A DNA stretch of 64,000 nt, from positions 1-64,000 of the forward strand of contig JASJCA010000014.1 of assembly GCA_030066215.1 (NCBI GenBank), in the 5' to 3' direction. Source of the stretch: Rhodobacter sp. (lineage in GTDB: Bacteria > Pseudomonadota > Alphaproteobacteria > Rhodobacterales > Rhodobacteraceae). The translations under genes were made by a program, and so were the position numbers. The stretch's first letter is position 1. Each line of letters opens with the position of its first letter. This document shows positions 8,246 to 16,880 of the stretch, piece after piece. A model generated the notes under the pieces. The model worked only from the letters and a program-made list of their open reading frames with translations. It made no database searches and had not been told where the DNA came from.

Positions 8246-8261
8246 TGTATACCGTTGTACA
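8246..8261. promoter_or_regulatory. Candidate second GntR operator
   Basis: TGTATACCGTTGTACA is an imperfect palindrome (12 of 16 positions symmetric). Its TGTATA/TGTACA half-sites resemble the TGTATCC/GGATACA operator at 5338-5355. It sits just upstream of the two-gene unit ending at 7026. This suggests the hydroxyacid dehydrogenase operon belongs to the same regulon as tcuAB. Seen by eye only. Confidence 0.4.
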
Positions 8262-8278
8262 CCAAAATGGCGTGGGCT

Positions 8279-9370
8279 TCAATTCCCGTCCCAGACCGCG
8301 TGCGGCACGAAGACCGCGCCGGCGGCGAGCTTGCGCGCGGTGCGCACCAGCCCGGCGGAGGTCAGGGTGAAGTCGGTGCCGTCGAGGGCGTAGTCGACAA
8401 CGACCTCGAGCTTGCCCATCGGGTGTTCCAGGAAAAGTTGCGCCGGGGCGGCCGGCGGGACGGGCAGAAGGCCCTCGGCCACAGTGCCGGGGCAGAGCAG
8501 GCAGGCGGCGAGGCATTGCGACCCGGTGACGGCGAGCGTCGGGTGGCAGGACCACGGCATGAAATAGCGGATCGCGGCGGCGCCGCCGTCGCGGGCGGGC
8601 GCCAGCAGGCCGACCTTGGGCGTGACCGATTGCGCGACGTCGCCCATCCCCATCGCCGCGCCGGCGGCCCGGCGCACCGCCTCCATCCGCGCCAGAAAAT
8701 CGGCATTGGCGTCGAGTTCTTGCGGGGTCTCGTAGCCGGTCAGGCCGAAATCGCCGGCCCTTGCGATGACCATCGGCATGGCGACGTCCATGCAAGTGAC
8801 GTCGACGCCTTCGATGCGGTCCAGGCGGGCGCCGGTCGGGAACATCGCGCCGGTGGCGCCGCCGACGGTGTCGAGGAATTGCAGCCCGATCGGCGCGGCG
8901 GTACCGGGCACGCCGTCGATGGCGGTCGCGCCGTCATAGCGGACTTCGCCGCCTGGGGTCTCGACCCGCGCCACCACCCGCGCGCCGGTGTTGACGGCGT
9001 GGATGCGGACCTCGGTTTCGGGATCCCGCGCCGCGACCAGCCCCATCTCGATGGCAGCAGGGCCGACGCCGACCAGGATATTGCCGCAGGTTGGCTTGAA
9101 ATCGACCAGCCGGTCCTCGACGCCGACCTGGGCGAAGAAATAGTCCACATCGGCCTCTGGATCGTCCGAGGGCGACAGCATCGCCACCTTGGTGGTGACC
9201 GCGGTGCCGCCGCCGATGCCGTCGATGTTGATCGGGTGGCCGGAGCCCACCACGGCGACCAGCACCCGGGCCAGTGCGTCGCGGTCCTGGGGCAGGTCGG
9301 CGCGGTTCAGATACGGCCCGCGCGAGGTGCCGCCGCGCAGGAACAGAAATGGGATCGCGGTCTGGGTCAT
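8279..9370 (-). CDS. PrpF/GalD-family isomerase (4-oxalomesaconate tautomerase-like)
   Basis: 363 residues of the PrpF fold (diaminopimelate-epimerase-like duplicated barrels). It opens with the family motif FLFLRGGTSRG, then GIGGGTAVTTKVA, a catalytic Cys95 in KPTCGNILVGVGP and a second Cys in TGSQCLAA. Members isomerise aconitate or 2-methylaconitate (PrpF) or tautomerise 4-oxalomesaconate (GalD). Length matches both. In this operon it would act on cis-aconitate or a related unsaturated tricarboxylate. The ATG overlaps the upstream stop as ATGA. Substrate assignment is inference. Confidence 0.88.
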   Translation of the reverse strand: MTQTAIPFLFLRGGTSRGPYLNRADLPQDRDALARVLVAVVGSGHPINIDGIGGGTAVTTKVAMLSPSDDPEADVDYFFAQVGVEDRLVDFKPTCGNILVGVGPAAIEMGLVAARDPETEVRIHAVNTGARVVARVETPGGEVRYDGATAIDGVPGTAAPIGLQFLDTVGGATGAMFPTGARLDRIEGVDVTCMDVAMPMVIARAGDFGLTGYETPQELDANADFLARMEAVRRAAGAAMGMGDVAQSVTPKVGLLAPARDGGAAAIRYFMPWSCHPTLAVTGSQCLAACLLCPGTVAEGLLPVPPAAPAQLFLEHPMGKLEVVVDYALDGTDFTLTSAGLVRTARKLAAGAVFVPHAVWDGN

Positions 9371-10431
9371 GGCATCGCTCCGGTGATGTGGGCGGTGAGC
9401 TTTGCCGTGAAGCCGTGGGTGCCGAGCCGGCCGCCCAGGTCGGCGGTGCGGGTTTCGGGCCTGGCCAGGCAGGCGGCGAGGGCGGCTTCGATGCGCGCGG
9501 CGGCGGCAGGCTCGCCCAGGTGCCGCAGCAGCATCGCCAGCGACAGGATCAGCGAGGTCGGATTGGCGCGGTCCCGGCCGGCGATATCGGGGGCCGAGCC
9601 GTGCTGGGCCTGGGCGGCGGCGTGGTCCGGCCCGGCATTGAGCGAGCCCGCAAGGCCGAGCCCGCCGGCCAGTTCCGAGGCGAGGTCCGACAGGATGTCG
9701 CCGAACATGTTAGTGGTGACGATCACTTCAAAGCGGCTGGGGTCGCGCACCAGATGCGCCGCGGCGGCGTCGACGAGGACCTCGTCATAGGCGATGGCGG
9801 GGTGGGTGGCGGCGACGGCGCGCACCGTGTCGAGGAAAAGCCCGTCGGAGAGCCGCATGACGTTGGCCTTGTGGACCGCGGTGACCTGCTGGGCGGGCCG
9901 GGTCTCGGCCAGGGCGAAGGCGGCCTCGGCGATCCGGCGCGAGGCATCTTCGGTGATCCGGCGCACCGCCAGGGCGACGCCGGGCACGGGCATGAACTCG
10001 CCCGAGCCCTGGTGCATGTTGCGGTCGGCATAGAATCCTTCGAGGTTCTCGCGCATCACCACCAGATCGAAGGGCCGGCGCGCGGGCGCGTCGAGGCCGG
10101 GCCAGGTGCGCGCGGGGCGGATGTTGGCGTAAAGGTCGAGCGCCTTGCGCAGGACGCCCGAGGGGTTGAGGCCGCCCTCTTCGCGCGGCGGATAGGCGTT
10201 GTGCGACACCGGCCCCAGGAGCACGCCGTCGGCGGCGCGGGCGGCGGCGATCACCGGCTCGGGGATCGTCGAGCCGGTGGCTTTCAGCGCGGCAAAGCCG
10301 ATCTTGGCGCGCTCGACCTCGACCGCGCGGCCAAGCTGCGGCCGCACCGCGTCGAGCACGGCCAGCGCGGCGGCCATGATCTCTGGCCCGATGCCGTCGC
10401 CGTCGAGCGCAAGCAGCCGCAGCGCGGTCAC
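9367..10431 (-). CDS. Isocitrate/isopropylmalate dehydrogenase-family enzyme (tartrate dehydrogenase-like)
   Basis: A 354-residue NAD(P)- and metal-dependent beta-decarboxylating dehydrogenase. Motifs are LLALDGDGIGPEI, NPSGVLRKALDLYANIRPART, VVMRENLEGFYADR, VTAVHKANVMRLSDG and TTNMFGDILSDLASELAGGLG. The RENLEGFYADR form is seen in tartrate/D-malate and homoisocitrate relatives. The GTG at 10431 overlaps the tctAB stop as GTGA; upstream extension is antisense to the permease. It probably oxidises and decarboxylates a 2-hydroxy-tricarboxylate or tartrate-like acid imported by the Tct system. Confidence 0.9.
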   Translation of the reverse strand: MTALRLLALDGDGIGPEIMAAALAVLDAVRPQLGRAVEVERAKIGFAALKATGSTIPEPVIAAARAADGVLLGPVSHNAYPPREEGGLNPSGVLRKALDLYANIRPARTWPGLDAPARRPFDLVVMRENLEGFYADRNMHQGSGEFMPVPGVALAVRRITEDASRRIAEAAFALAETRPAQQVTAVHKANVMRLSDGLFLDTVRAVAATHPAIAYDEVLVDAAAAHLVRDPSRFEVIVTTNMFGDILSDLASELAGGLGLAGSLNAGPDHAAAQAQHGSAPDIAGRDRANPTSLILSLAMLLRHLGEPAAAARIEAALAACLARPETRTADLGGRLGTHGFTAKLTAHITGAMP

Positions 10432-12455
10432 GTCAGCGGCCAGGGCAGGTCGGCGTAGCTTTGCAAAAGCCCCGGCGGGAAGTCGCGGTTCAGAAGCCAG
10501 GCCATGGCGCACATGAACCCGATGCCCGCGGCGGTATAGGCGGCGGCATAGCCCCAACTGCGCCCGGCGCGGAACCGGATGAAGGCGAAGAGGAATATCG
10601 CCAACGCCAGGATGAAGCCCAGAAGCGCGGTCAGCACCAGAAGCCCCGCGAACCAGGCCAGCGTCGCCCAAAGCCCGTGCTGGTTGGTCTCGGCCGTGCC
10701 GTGTTCTCGGTCGGCGAAGAGCGCGTGGGTCTCGGGCCGCAGCATCATCTGCACCAGAAGGACCAGCGCGCCGACGATGGCGACGCCGGCGACGAACCGC
10801 GGGAACACCCGGTCGGCAGCGGCGAAATCGGGGATCAGCGAGGCGTTGACGAAGGCGGTGACCAGGTAGGCGAGCACCGCCAGCAGGAAGATCATCGGCG
10901 CACGCTTGCGGCCCGAGTCGACGGCGCCCTCGGCCATGATCGTCTTGGCCTGGCGCAGGCCGACGACGACCGAGATCACCGTGATCACGATCAGCACGAT
11001 GACGATGGGCGAGAAGATGTAGTCGATGCCCTCCTCGAAGCCCTTGCGAAACCGCGAGCGGGCGATCTGGACCGCCTGATTGGCATAGGTCTCGGCGGGG
11101 TTCGACAGGACGAAGCCGATCAGGAAGGCCGGCCGCGACCAGTCGAAGCGGCGCATCAGGATGCCCAGAAGCCCGATCGCGAAGAGGGCGACCAGGTCCA
11201 TCAGGTTCTGCCCCGACTGGAACGCGGCGAAGGCGATGATCATGAACAGAAACGGTGCGAGCAGGCTGAACGGGATCGTCGTCAGCCGCGCGATGCCGCC
11301 CGACGAGGCGATGCAGATCAGCGTGCCGGCGACGTTGGCCAGCGCGAGCAGCCAGACGATGGCATAGGTGATGTCGAGGTTGTTTTTCAGCATCGAGGGG
11401 CCGACCTCGATATTGCCGGATCCCAGAAGCGCGATGGCGCCGATGAAGATCGCCATCGAGCCGGAACCGGGAATGCCGAACAGAAGCGTCGGCACCAGAC
11501 CGCCGCCCTCTTTGGCGTTGTTCGACGATTCCGGGCCGATCACGCCGCGCACCTCGCCCGAGCCGAACTTGGACTTGTCCTTGGTGGTTTGCACGGTGTG
11601 GCCATAGGCGATCCAGTCGACGACGGACCCACCGAGGCCGGGGATCACGCCGACCACGACGCCGATGATCGAACAGCGCGCCGACAACCACTTGTTGGCG
11701 AACCAGTCACGCAGGCCCGCGGCCCAGCCGCCGCCCAGCACCGCGCCTTCCGAGATCGCCCGGTCCTGGCGCAGAAGCGCCACGATCTCGGGGATCGCGA
11801 AGATGCCGAGGCCCACGATCACCAGCTTCAGCCCGTCGACGAGATACGGCATGTCGTAGGTCGCCATGCGCAAGGCGCCGGCGCTGTCGCCCTCGCCGAT
11901 GGTGCCGACCATCATGCCCAAGCCCGCCGCGACGATACCCTTCAGCGCCACGCGGCCGGCGAGAATGCCGACCATGGACAGGCCGAAGACGGTGATCATC
12001 AACAGTTCCGGCGTGCGGAACTCCAGCACGATCGGCCGCGCCACCAGGATGAAGAGCGTCAGGAACGCCGCGCCGACGAGCCCGCCGAAGAGCGACGAGG
12101 CGAAGGCGGCCGAGAGCGCCCGCGCCGCCTCGCCCTTCTTGGCGAGCGGAAAGCCATCGAGCACCGTGGCCTGGCTTGCCGACGAGCCGGGGATGCCCAT
12201 CAGTACGCTGGCGAAGGTGTCCGAGGTCGGCACCACGGCCACCATGCCGATCATCAGTGCGAGGCCCAGGACCGGGTCCATGCCGAACATGAAGGGCAAC
12301 AGCAGCGACAGCCCGGCGATACCGCCGAGCCCGGGAAAGACGCCGATCGCCAGCCCCATGACCACGCCAAGGACCAGATAGCCCAGGACCAGCGGTTGCA
12401 GGATCAGGCCCGCCGCGTCGGAAAGGGCGGGCAGGGCGACCGACAGGAATTCCAT
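10428..12455 (-). CDS. Tripartite tricarboxylate transporter, fused large and small membrane subunits (TctA-TctB)
   Basis: 675 residues against about 500 for TctA alone. Residues 1 to about 505 are TctA, with the tandem Gly/Pro motifs FPGLGGIAGLSLLLPF, MGIPGSSASQATVLDG and the later GVIPGLGGSVVDW and LFGIPGSGSMA. Residues about 520-675 hold four membrane segments matching TctB. Fusion keeps the two membrane subunits equimolar. The gene lies downstream of tctC, separated by a hairpin, and overlaps the dehydrogenase gene. Inner membrane secondary transporter using the periplasmic TctC. Confidence 0.9.
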   Translation of the reverse strand: MEFLSVALPALSDAAGLILQPLVLGYLVLGVVMGLAIGVFPGLGGIAGLSLLLPFMFGMDPVLGLALMIGMVAVVPTSDTFASVLMGIPGSSASQATVLDGFPLAKKGEAARALSAAFASSLFGGLVGAAFLTLFILVARPIVLEFRTPELLMITVFGLSMVGILAGRVALKGIVAAGLGMMVGTIGEGDSAGALRMATYDMPYLVDGLKLVIVGLGIFAIPEIVALLRQDRAISEGAVLGGGWAAGLRDWFANKWLSARCSIIGVVVGVIPGLGGSVVDWIAYGHTVQTTKDKSKFGSGEVRGVIGPESSNNAKEGGGLVPTLLFGIPGSGSMAIFIGAIALLGSGNIEVGPSMLKNNLDITYAIVWLLALANVAGTLICIASSGGIARLTTIPFSLLAPFLFMIIAFAAFQSGQNLMDLVALFAIGLLGILMRRFDWSRPAFLIGFVLSNPAETYANQAVQIARSRFRKGFEEGIDYIFSPIVIVLIVITVISVVVGLRQAKTIMAEGAVDSGRKRAPMIFLLAVLAYLVTAFVNASLIPDFAAADRVFPRFVAGVAIVGALVLLVQMMLRPETHALFADREHGTAETNQHGLWATLAWFAGLLVLTALLGFILALAIFLFAFIRFRAGRSWGYAAAYTAAGIGFMCAMAWLLNRDFPPGLLQSYADLPWPLT

Positions 12456-12489
12456 GGCGGCGGCTTTCGCAAAAGGGAAAGGGGGTGTG

Positions 12490-12523
12490 CCCCGCCCGCG
12501 AAAATGCCGCGGACGGGGCGGGG
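12490..12523 (-). terminator. Stem-loop between tctC and tctAB
   Basis: CCCCGCCC (12490-12497) pairs with GGGCGGGG (12516-12523), with extra GCG/CGC pairing inside. There is no strong U run. Placed between a binding-protein gene and its permease gene, it probably trims readthrough so that TctC is made in excess. Confidence 0.5.
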
Positions 12524-12528
12524 GAGTG

Positions 12529-13635
12529 TTAGTTCAGCGACACGCCGTAGCGGTCCTGCAGCCAGCCGACCACGAAGGCCTTGGCCGAGTCGGGCACCTG
12601 CGTGGCGCTCGCCAGGGCGCCGGTGGCCTCGTCGCCGGTCATCTGCGGGTAGACGCCGAGCCGGCCGGCCGAAATCTCGGCGAAGTCGTCACGCGCCTTG
12701 ATCGCGTCGAAAGCGGCCTTGTAGGTGACCATTGCATCGTTCGACGCACCCGCAGGCAGGAACACCATCTTCTGCGCCGGGAAGCCCGCGACGAAGAACG
12801 CCTTCCAGGCATCCCACTTTTCGCCCGAGGTCTCGCAGCCCGGGGTCGCCTCGCAGACCTCCTTGAAGGTCGGCATGTCGGGGAAGGTCGGGTCGCGGAC
12901 GATGTTGCCGTCGGCGTCGAGCGCGCCCCAGGACATCATCGGCACGGCGGTGCCGGCCTCGACCAGCGGGGTGACGCCTTTGAGATACGAGGACGAGGTC
13001 TGGTAGTCGATGTTGGCCTCGCCGCGCTCGAACATCAGGCGGCCGTCGCCGCGGCCCTTGATGCCGAAGACCGGCTCGACCTGCAGACCCAGCATCTCCC
13101 AGGCCAGAAGCGGCACGAGATCGAGCCGCGTGGCGCCCTGGCTGCCGTAGATGAAGTCGGTGCCCTGCAGTGCGCTGGCGTCGAGGCCGTTCATCATGCC
13201 GGCCAGATCGGGCGGCAGGTAGGCCACGCCGCCGGTACCGGAGGCCAGAACGACGTTCCAGTCGTTATACTCGTAGCGCACGCGCGGATCGCCCAGAAGA
13301 TAGGGGAACTGGGTCGAGCCCGACGAGCCGAAGATCAGCGTGCCGTCGTCGTAGCTCTGCTCCTGAAACCAGTTGGCGCCCTTGGTCGAGCCCGCGCCGG
13401 GCATGAACTTGACCACCACGGTGGGTTCGCCGGGCAGCGCCTCGCTGAGCAGCGGGGCGTAGAAATTGGCCCATTTCGCCGAGCCGCCGGTCTCCGAGAA
13501 CGGGATCACCCATTCGACGGTCTTGCCGGCCAGATCGATGCCGTGCCCGCCGGCATGGGCCTGGGTGGCGAAACTCGCGGCGGCCGCAGCCGCAAGGCCG
13601 AGCGCCACCCGACGGGTGGTGGTGATGATGGTCAT
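12529..13635 (-). CDS. tctC: Tripartite tricarboxylate transporter substrate-binding protein
   Basis: 368 residues. A Sec signal peptide with cleavage near ATQAHA (about residue 28) precedes a Bug/TctC-type periplasmic domain (VEWVIPFSETGGSAKWANF, MPGAGSTKGANWF). The ATG at 13635 follows GGGAGGACACC directly and is preferred over an upstream in-frame ATG that would bury the signal peptide. First gene of the transport operon, divergent from the two-component regulators. Larger than many Bug proteins (about 320), with a Cys pair (EATPGCETSG) that may form a disulfide. Confidence 0.9.
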   Translation of the reverse strand: MTIITTTRRVALGLAAAAAASFATQAHAGGHGIDLAGKTVEWVIPFSETGGSAKWANFYAPLLSEALPGEPTVVVKFMPGAGSTKGANWFQEQSYDDGTLIFGSSGSTQFPYLLGDPRVRYEYNDWNVVLASGTGGVAYLPPDLAGMMNGLDASALQGTDFIYGSQGATRLDLVPLLAWEMLGLQVEPVFGIKGRGDGRLMFERGEANIDYQTSSSYLKGVTPLVEAGTAVPMMSWGALDADGNIVRDPTFPDMPTFKEVCEATPGCETSGEKWDAWKAFFVAGFPAQKMVFLPAGASNDAMVTYKAAFDAIKARDDFAEISAGRLGVYPQMTGDEATGALASATQVPDSAKAFVVGWLQDRYGVSLN

Positions 13636-13721
13636 GGTGTCCTCCCATATCGCGGGCGCTGTGGCCGCCCGCATCGCATTGAGACCGGTTTTGTCCGGCC
13701 TGACGGCGCCACCCTGGACCC

Positions 13722-13743
13722 TGAAGCTTGCACCAAGCCTTCA
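13722..13743. promoter_or_regulatory. Imperfect inverted repeat in the tctC/tctD divergent region
   Basis: TGAAGCTT followed after five bases by AAGCCTTCA, a palindrome with one extra base, lies about 90 bases from tctC and 20 from the regulator start. It is a plausible response-regulator site. No consensus was available to test it. Confidence 0.3.
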
Positions 13744-13763
13744 TCGGCGCGAAAATTCGGGCC

Positions 13764-14435
13764 ATGCGGATCGTGGTGGTCGAAGACAACGTCAGCCTCG
13801 CCAAGGGCATCGCCTACCGGCTGCAGGATGACGGCCATTCGGTCGACCTGCTGCACGACGGCGCGGCCGCCGACACATTCCTGGGCCAGGAGGGCGCCGA
13901 TCTGGTGATCCTCGACATCAACCTGCCGGGCAAGAGCGGGCTCGAGCTGTTGGCGGCGATGCGTCGACGCGGCGATCCGCGGCCGGTGATCCTGTTGACC
14001 GCGCGGTCGGGAACCGAGGACCGCATAACGGGGCTCGATGCCGGCGCCGACGACTACCTGGGCAAACCGTTTGCGATGGACGAGCTGGCGGCGCGGGTGC
14101 GGGCGCTGGGGCGGCGCAAGCACACCCCGCCGCGCCGCAGTCTGGATTTGGGCAGCCTGCGGCTCGACCTCGAAAGTCTGCAGCTCAGCAAGGACGGCGC
14201 GGCGCTGGATATCCCGCGGCGCGAACTGACCGTGCTGGCGTCGCTGGCCGAGGCCGGCGGCCGGGCGGTGTCGAAACAGGCGCTGCTCGACCAGGTCTAC
14301 GGCACCGGCAGCGAGACCGACGAGAAGGTGATCGAGGTTTACGTCTCGCGGCTGAGAAAACGCCTGGCGCGGCATGGCGTCCGGATCCGGGTCAGCCGCG
14401 GCATCGGCTATGCGCTGGCGGTCGAGCCGCCATGA
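13764..14435 (+). CDS. tctD: OmpR/PhoB-family response regulator
   Basis: 223 residues. The receiver domain has an acidic pair at 8-9, phospho-acceptor D51 (LVILDINLPG) and K101 (YLGKPF). The C-terminal winged helix has ELTVLASLAEAGGRAVSKQALLDQVYG and YVSRLRKRL. The ATG at 13764 matches the family start; a TTG 36 bases upstream is less likely. It overlaps the kinase gene by ATGA and is divergent from tctC, the typical TctDE layout that activates tricarboxylate uptake. The symbol rests on context and family. Confidence 0.88.
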   Translation: MRIVVVEDNVSLAKGIAYRLQDDGHSVDLLHDGAAADTFLGQEGADLVILDINLPGKSGLELLAAMRRRGDPRPVILLTARSGTEDRITGLDAGADDYLGKPFAMDELAARVRALGRRKHTPPRRSLDLGSLRLDLESLQLSKDGAALDIPRRELTVLASLAEAGGRAVSKQALLDQVYGTGSETDEKVIEVYVSRLRKRLARHGVRIRVSRGIGYALAVEPP

Positions 14436-15811
14436 GGCGCGCCCTGTCCTTGCGCGTCCGGCTGACGCTGATCGTGCTGCTGCCGCTGTTGGCGATCGCG
14501 TTTGCCACCGGGCTCTGGCAACTCGACACTGCGCGCCGCACCGCCGCCGACGTCTTCGACCGGAGCCTGTTGTCGGCCGCGCTGGCGGTGTCGAACGACG
14601 TCGCCATCTCGGGCGGCGACGCGCTGTCGCCCAGGACCGAACAGATTCTGTCGGACACCTCTGGCGGGCGCGTCTTCTACCACGTCTACGCCCCCGACGG
14701 CGTGATCGTAGCCGGCTATGCCACGCCGCCGGTGGGGATCCCGCGCGCCGCGACGGTGGAAACCGGCCCGACCTATTTCCAGGCCACCTATCTGGGCCGC
14801 GAGGTCAGCGGCGTGCGGCTGCAGACCCAGACCGAGATCGACGATTTCAGCGGCGTCTTCACCACCACGGTCTGGCAGGACACCGCGGTGCGCAGCGCGT
14901 TCATGCGCGACCTCGTCTTGCGTTCGCTGATCGCGATCTGCGGGCTGATCGTGTCGGTGGCGCTAGTGGTCTGGTTCGGCATCCGCCTGGGGCTGAGACC
15001 GCTGATCGATCTTCAGCAGGCGATCGAGCGGCGCTCGAGCGACGAGCTGTCGCCGATCCGGCGGCCGGTGCCCGAAGAGGTCACCGGCATCGTCGAGACG
15101 TTGAATTCGCTCTTCGCCCAGGTCTCGCGCAGCATGAGCGCCCAGGCCGAGTTCATCTCGAACGCCGCGCATCAGCTGCGCAACCCGATCGCCGGCGTGC
15201 TGGCCCTGGCCGAGGCGGTGCACGCGGCGCCGACGCAGGCGCAGGCGCGCGCCCGGTCGGCCGATCTCTTGGGTGCGGCGCGCGACACCGCCGATCTGAC
15301 CCAGCGGCTCTTGATGCTGGAACGCGCCAAGGCGACGAGCCCGGCCTCGCAATTCGAGACCGTCGATCTGGCGCACAGCCTCGGCATCTGGGTCGCGCCG
15401 GGCCGCCGCGCAGCCGGTCCCGGGGTCACCGTCGATCTGGAGGTGGCGGCAGATGTCGGCACGCTGACCTGCGATCCGACCATGCTGCGCGAGGCGGTCA
15501 GCAATCTCATCGACAACGCCCTGACCCATGGCGGGCCGGGGCTTGCCCGGGTGTGCGTCGCGGCCGAGCGTGCCGGCACGGCGGTCGAGATCAGCATCTC
15601 CGACGACGGCCGGGGCATCGCCGAGCCCGATATTCCGGCCGCAGTCGCGCGGTTTTCGCAGCTGTCGCCGGGCGCGGGCAGCGGGCTGGGGCTGGCGATT
15701 GCCGATGCGGTGGCGGCGGCCCATGGCGGGGCGATGCGGGTCGAGCCGCTGAACCCGGGGGTGCGGGTGACGCTATCGCTGCCGCTGCGGGGCGGGCCAA
15801 GCGCGTCTTGA
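14432..15811 (+). CDS. tctE: Sensor histidine kinase, TctE-like
   Basis: 459 residues. A first membrane helix (about 12-28), a periplasmic sensor domain of roughly 130 residues (2CSK_N type), a second helix (about 163-183), then HAMP, a dimerisation/H-box with H247 (SNAAHQLRNP), an N box (NLIDNALTHG) and G boxes (DDGRGIAEPDIPAA and GAGSGLGLAIADAV). It autophosphorylates and passes phosphate to the response regulator encoded just upstream. It presumably senses the tricarboxylate, perhaps with TctC. Confidence 0.88.
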   Translation: MRRALSLRVRLTLIVLLPLLAIAFATGLWQLDTARRTAADVFDRSLLSAALAVSNDVAISGGDALSPRTEQILSDTSGGRVFYHVYAPDGVIVAGYATPPVGIPRAATVETGPTYFQATYLGREVSGVRLQTQTEIDDFSGVFTTTVWQDTAVRSAFMRDLVLRSLIAICGLIVSVALVVWFGIRLGLRPLIDLQQAIERRSSDELSPIRRPVPEEVTGIVETLNSLFAQVSRSMSAQAEFISNAAHQLRNPIAGVLALAEAVHAAPTQAQARARSADLLGAARDTADLTQRLLMLERAKATSPASQFETVDLAHSLGIWVAPGRRAAGPGVTVDLEVAADVGTLTCDPTMLREAVSNLIDNALTHGGPGLARVCVAAERAGTAVEISISDDGRGIAEPDIPAAVARFSQLSPGAGSGLGLAIADAVAAAHGGAMRVEPLNPGVRVTLSLPLRGGPSAS

Positions 15812-15826
15812 ACCGGCGTCGCGGCG

Positions 15827-16783
15827 TCAACGTGCGCCGCGCCACAGCATGTCCTGCTGGTGCTGCTGGATCGTCACCGCCAGCCCGCCGAACTGCTTGG
15901 CGACGAAGGCCTTGAATCGGGCGGCGGCGGGCGAAGCGGGCGCGGCCCGTGCCGTCAACAGCCCCAGGTCGCGGTCGGGATGGCCGATCTGCAGCGACAG
16001 CGCGCCGAGCGTGTTTTGCCGCCGCAGCATGAATACCACGGAATAGGGCAGGACGGTCAGCGCGTCCGATCCGGTCAGGATGCTGATCACCGAGGCCAGC
16101 GTGCCGCCGGTGAAGCTGATCTTGAACGCCTCGGTGCCGATATTGGCCAACGCCCGGCGCAGGTCCTTGTAGAGCGGGCTGTCGACCGGCGGCGCGATCC
16201 AGGGGAACTCGGCCAGATCCGCCGGCGTCACCAGTGTGCGCCGCATCAGCGGATGTCCGGCGCGGCAGGCGACGACGTTGAGCCCGGGCAGGATCGGCTG
16301 AAACTCGACACCCTCGGCGCGGGCGTCCCGGCGCATCGGGCAGATCGCCAGATCCAGCGTGCCGGCGGTCAGCGCCGCGGTCAGGTCCTCGGCATAGCCA
16401 TAGGACTGGTCGATCCGCACGTCGGGGTTCTGCTGCTGGAAATCGGCGATCATGCCGGCGATCACCCCGTCCATGAAGACTGGCGTGCCGCCGACGCGCA
16501 CCAGGCCCGACTTGCCGCCGCGATACTTGGTCACGATGCTGGAGGCGGCGGCGTTGGCGGTCAGGACCTGCCGCCCGCGCTCGGCCAGCGCACGGCCCAG
16601 TTCGGTTGGCCGCAAGGGCCGGCGCCCGGGCTCGAAGAGCGGCGCGCCGATGCGGTGTTCGAGCTGCGACAGCGTGCGCGACAGGCTCGGCTGCGACTTG
16701 CCGAGCGCCCTTGCACCCTCGGTCAGCCCGCCTTCGTCGACGACGGCCGCCAGGATTTCCAAGTGACGCGGGTCCAGTTTCAT
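15827..16783 (-). CDS. LysR-family transcriptional regulator of the aromatic cluster
   Basis: 318 residues. The N-terminal winged helix (LEILAAVVDEGGLTEGARALGKSQPSLSRTLSQLE) is followed by a periplasmic-binding-type effector domain. It lies divergent from maleylacetate reductase with a T-N11-A palindrome over its own start codon. LysR proteins in this setting usually activate the catabolic genes when the ring-cleavage intermediate is present and repress themselves. It lies 15 bases downstream of, and opposite to, tctE, so the two islands meet tail to tail. Confidence 0.88.
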   Translation of the reverse strand: MKLDPRHLEILAAVVDEGGLTEGARALGKSQPSLSRTLSQLEHRIGAPLFEPGRRPLRPTELGRALAERGRQVLTANAAASSIVTKYRGGKSGLVRVGGTPVFMDGVIAGMIADFQQQNPDVRIDQSYGYAEDLTAALTAGTLDLAICPMRRDARAEGVEFQPILPGLNVVACRAGHPLMRRTLVTPADLAEFPWIAPPVDSPLYKDLRRALANIGTEAFKISFTGGTLASVISILTGSDALTVLPYSVVFMLRRQNTLGALSLQIGHPDRDLGLLTARAAPASPAAARFKAFVAKQFGGLAVTIQQHQQDMLWRGAR

Positions 16784-16797
16784 AACATCACGTTATG
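16781..16797. promoter_or_regulatory. LysR-type T-N11-A box
   Basis: CATAAC-ATCAC-GTTATG is a perfect 6-base inverted repeat containing a T-N11-A core. It overlaps the start codon of the LysR gene and faces the maleylacetate reductase promoter region about 85 bases away, fitting autorepression plus activation of the divergent operon. Confidence 0.65.
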
Positions 16798-16880
16798 TAG
16801 ACCCGCAGAGATTCGATCAAGTTTCGAAATCGGCCGCCCTATAACCCCGATCAGGCCCGGTACGCGGGCCGGGGGGCGCC

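Noticed and set aside
7995-8795. N-terminal extension of the hydroxyacid dehydrogenase frame.
   Set aside because: It runs through the small protein gene and PrpF-like gene in another frame; the GTG at 7994 with GTGA overlap is a better start.
10461-12701. Very long open frame on the plus strand opposite the Tct permease and binding protein.
   Set aside because: It is rich in Arg, Asp, His and Gln with no domain, the usual antisense shadow of a GC-rich membrane protein gene.
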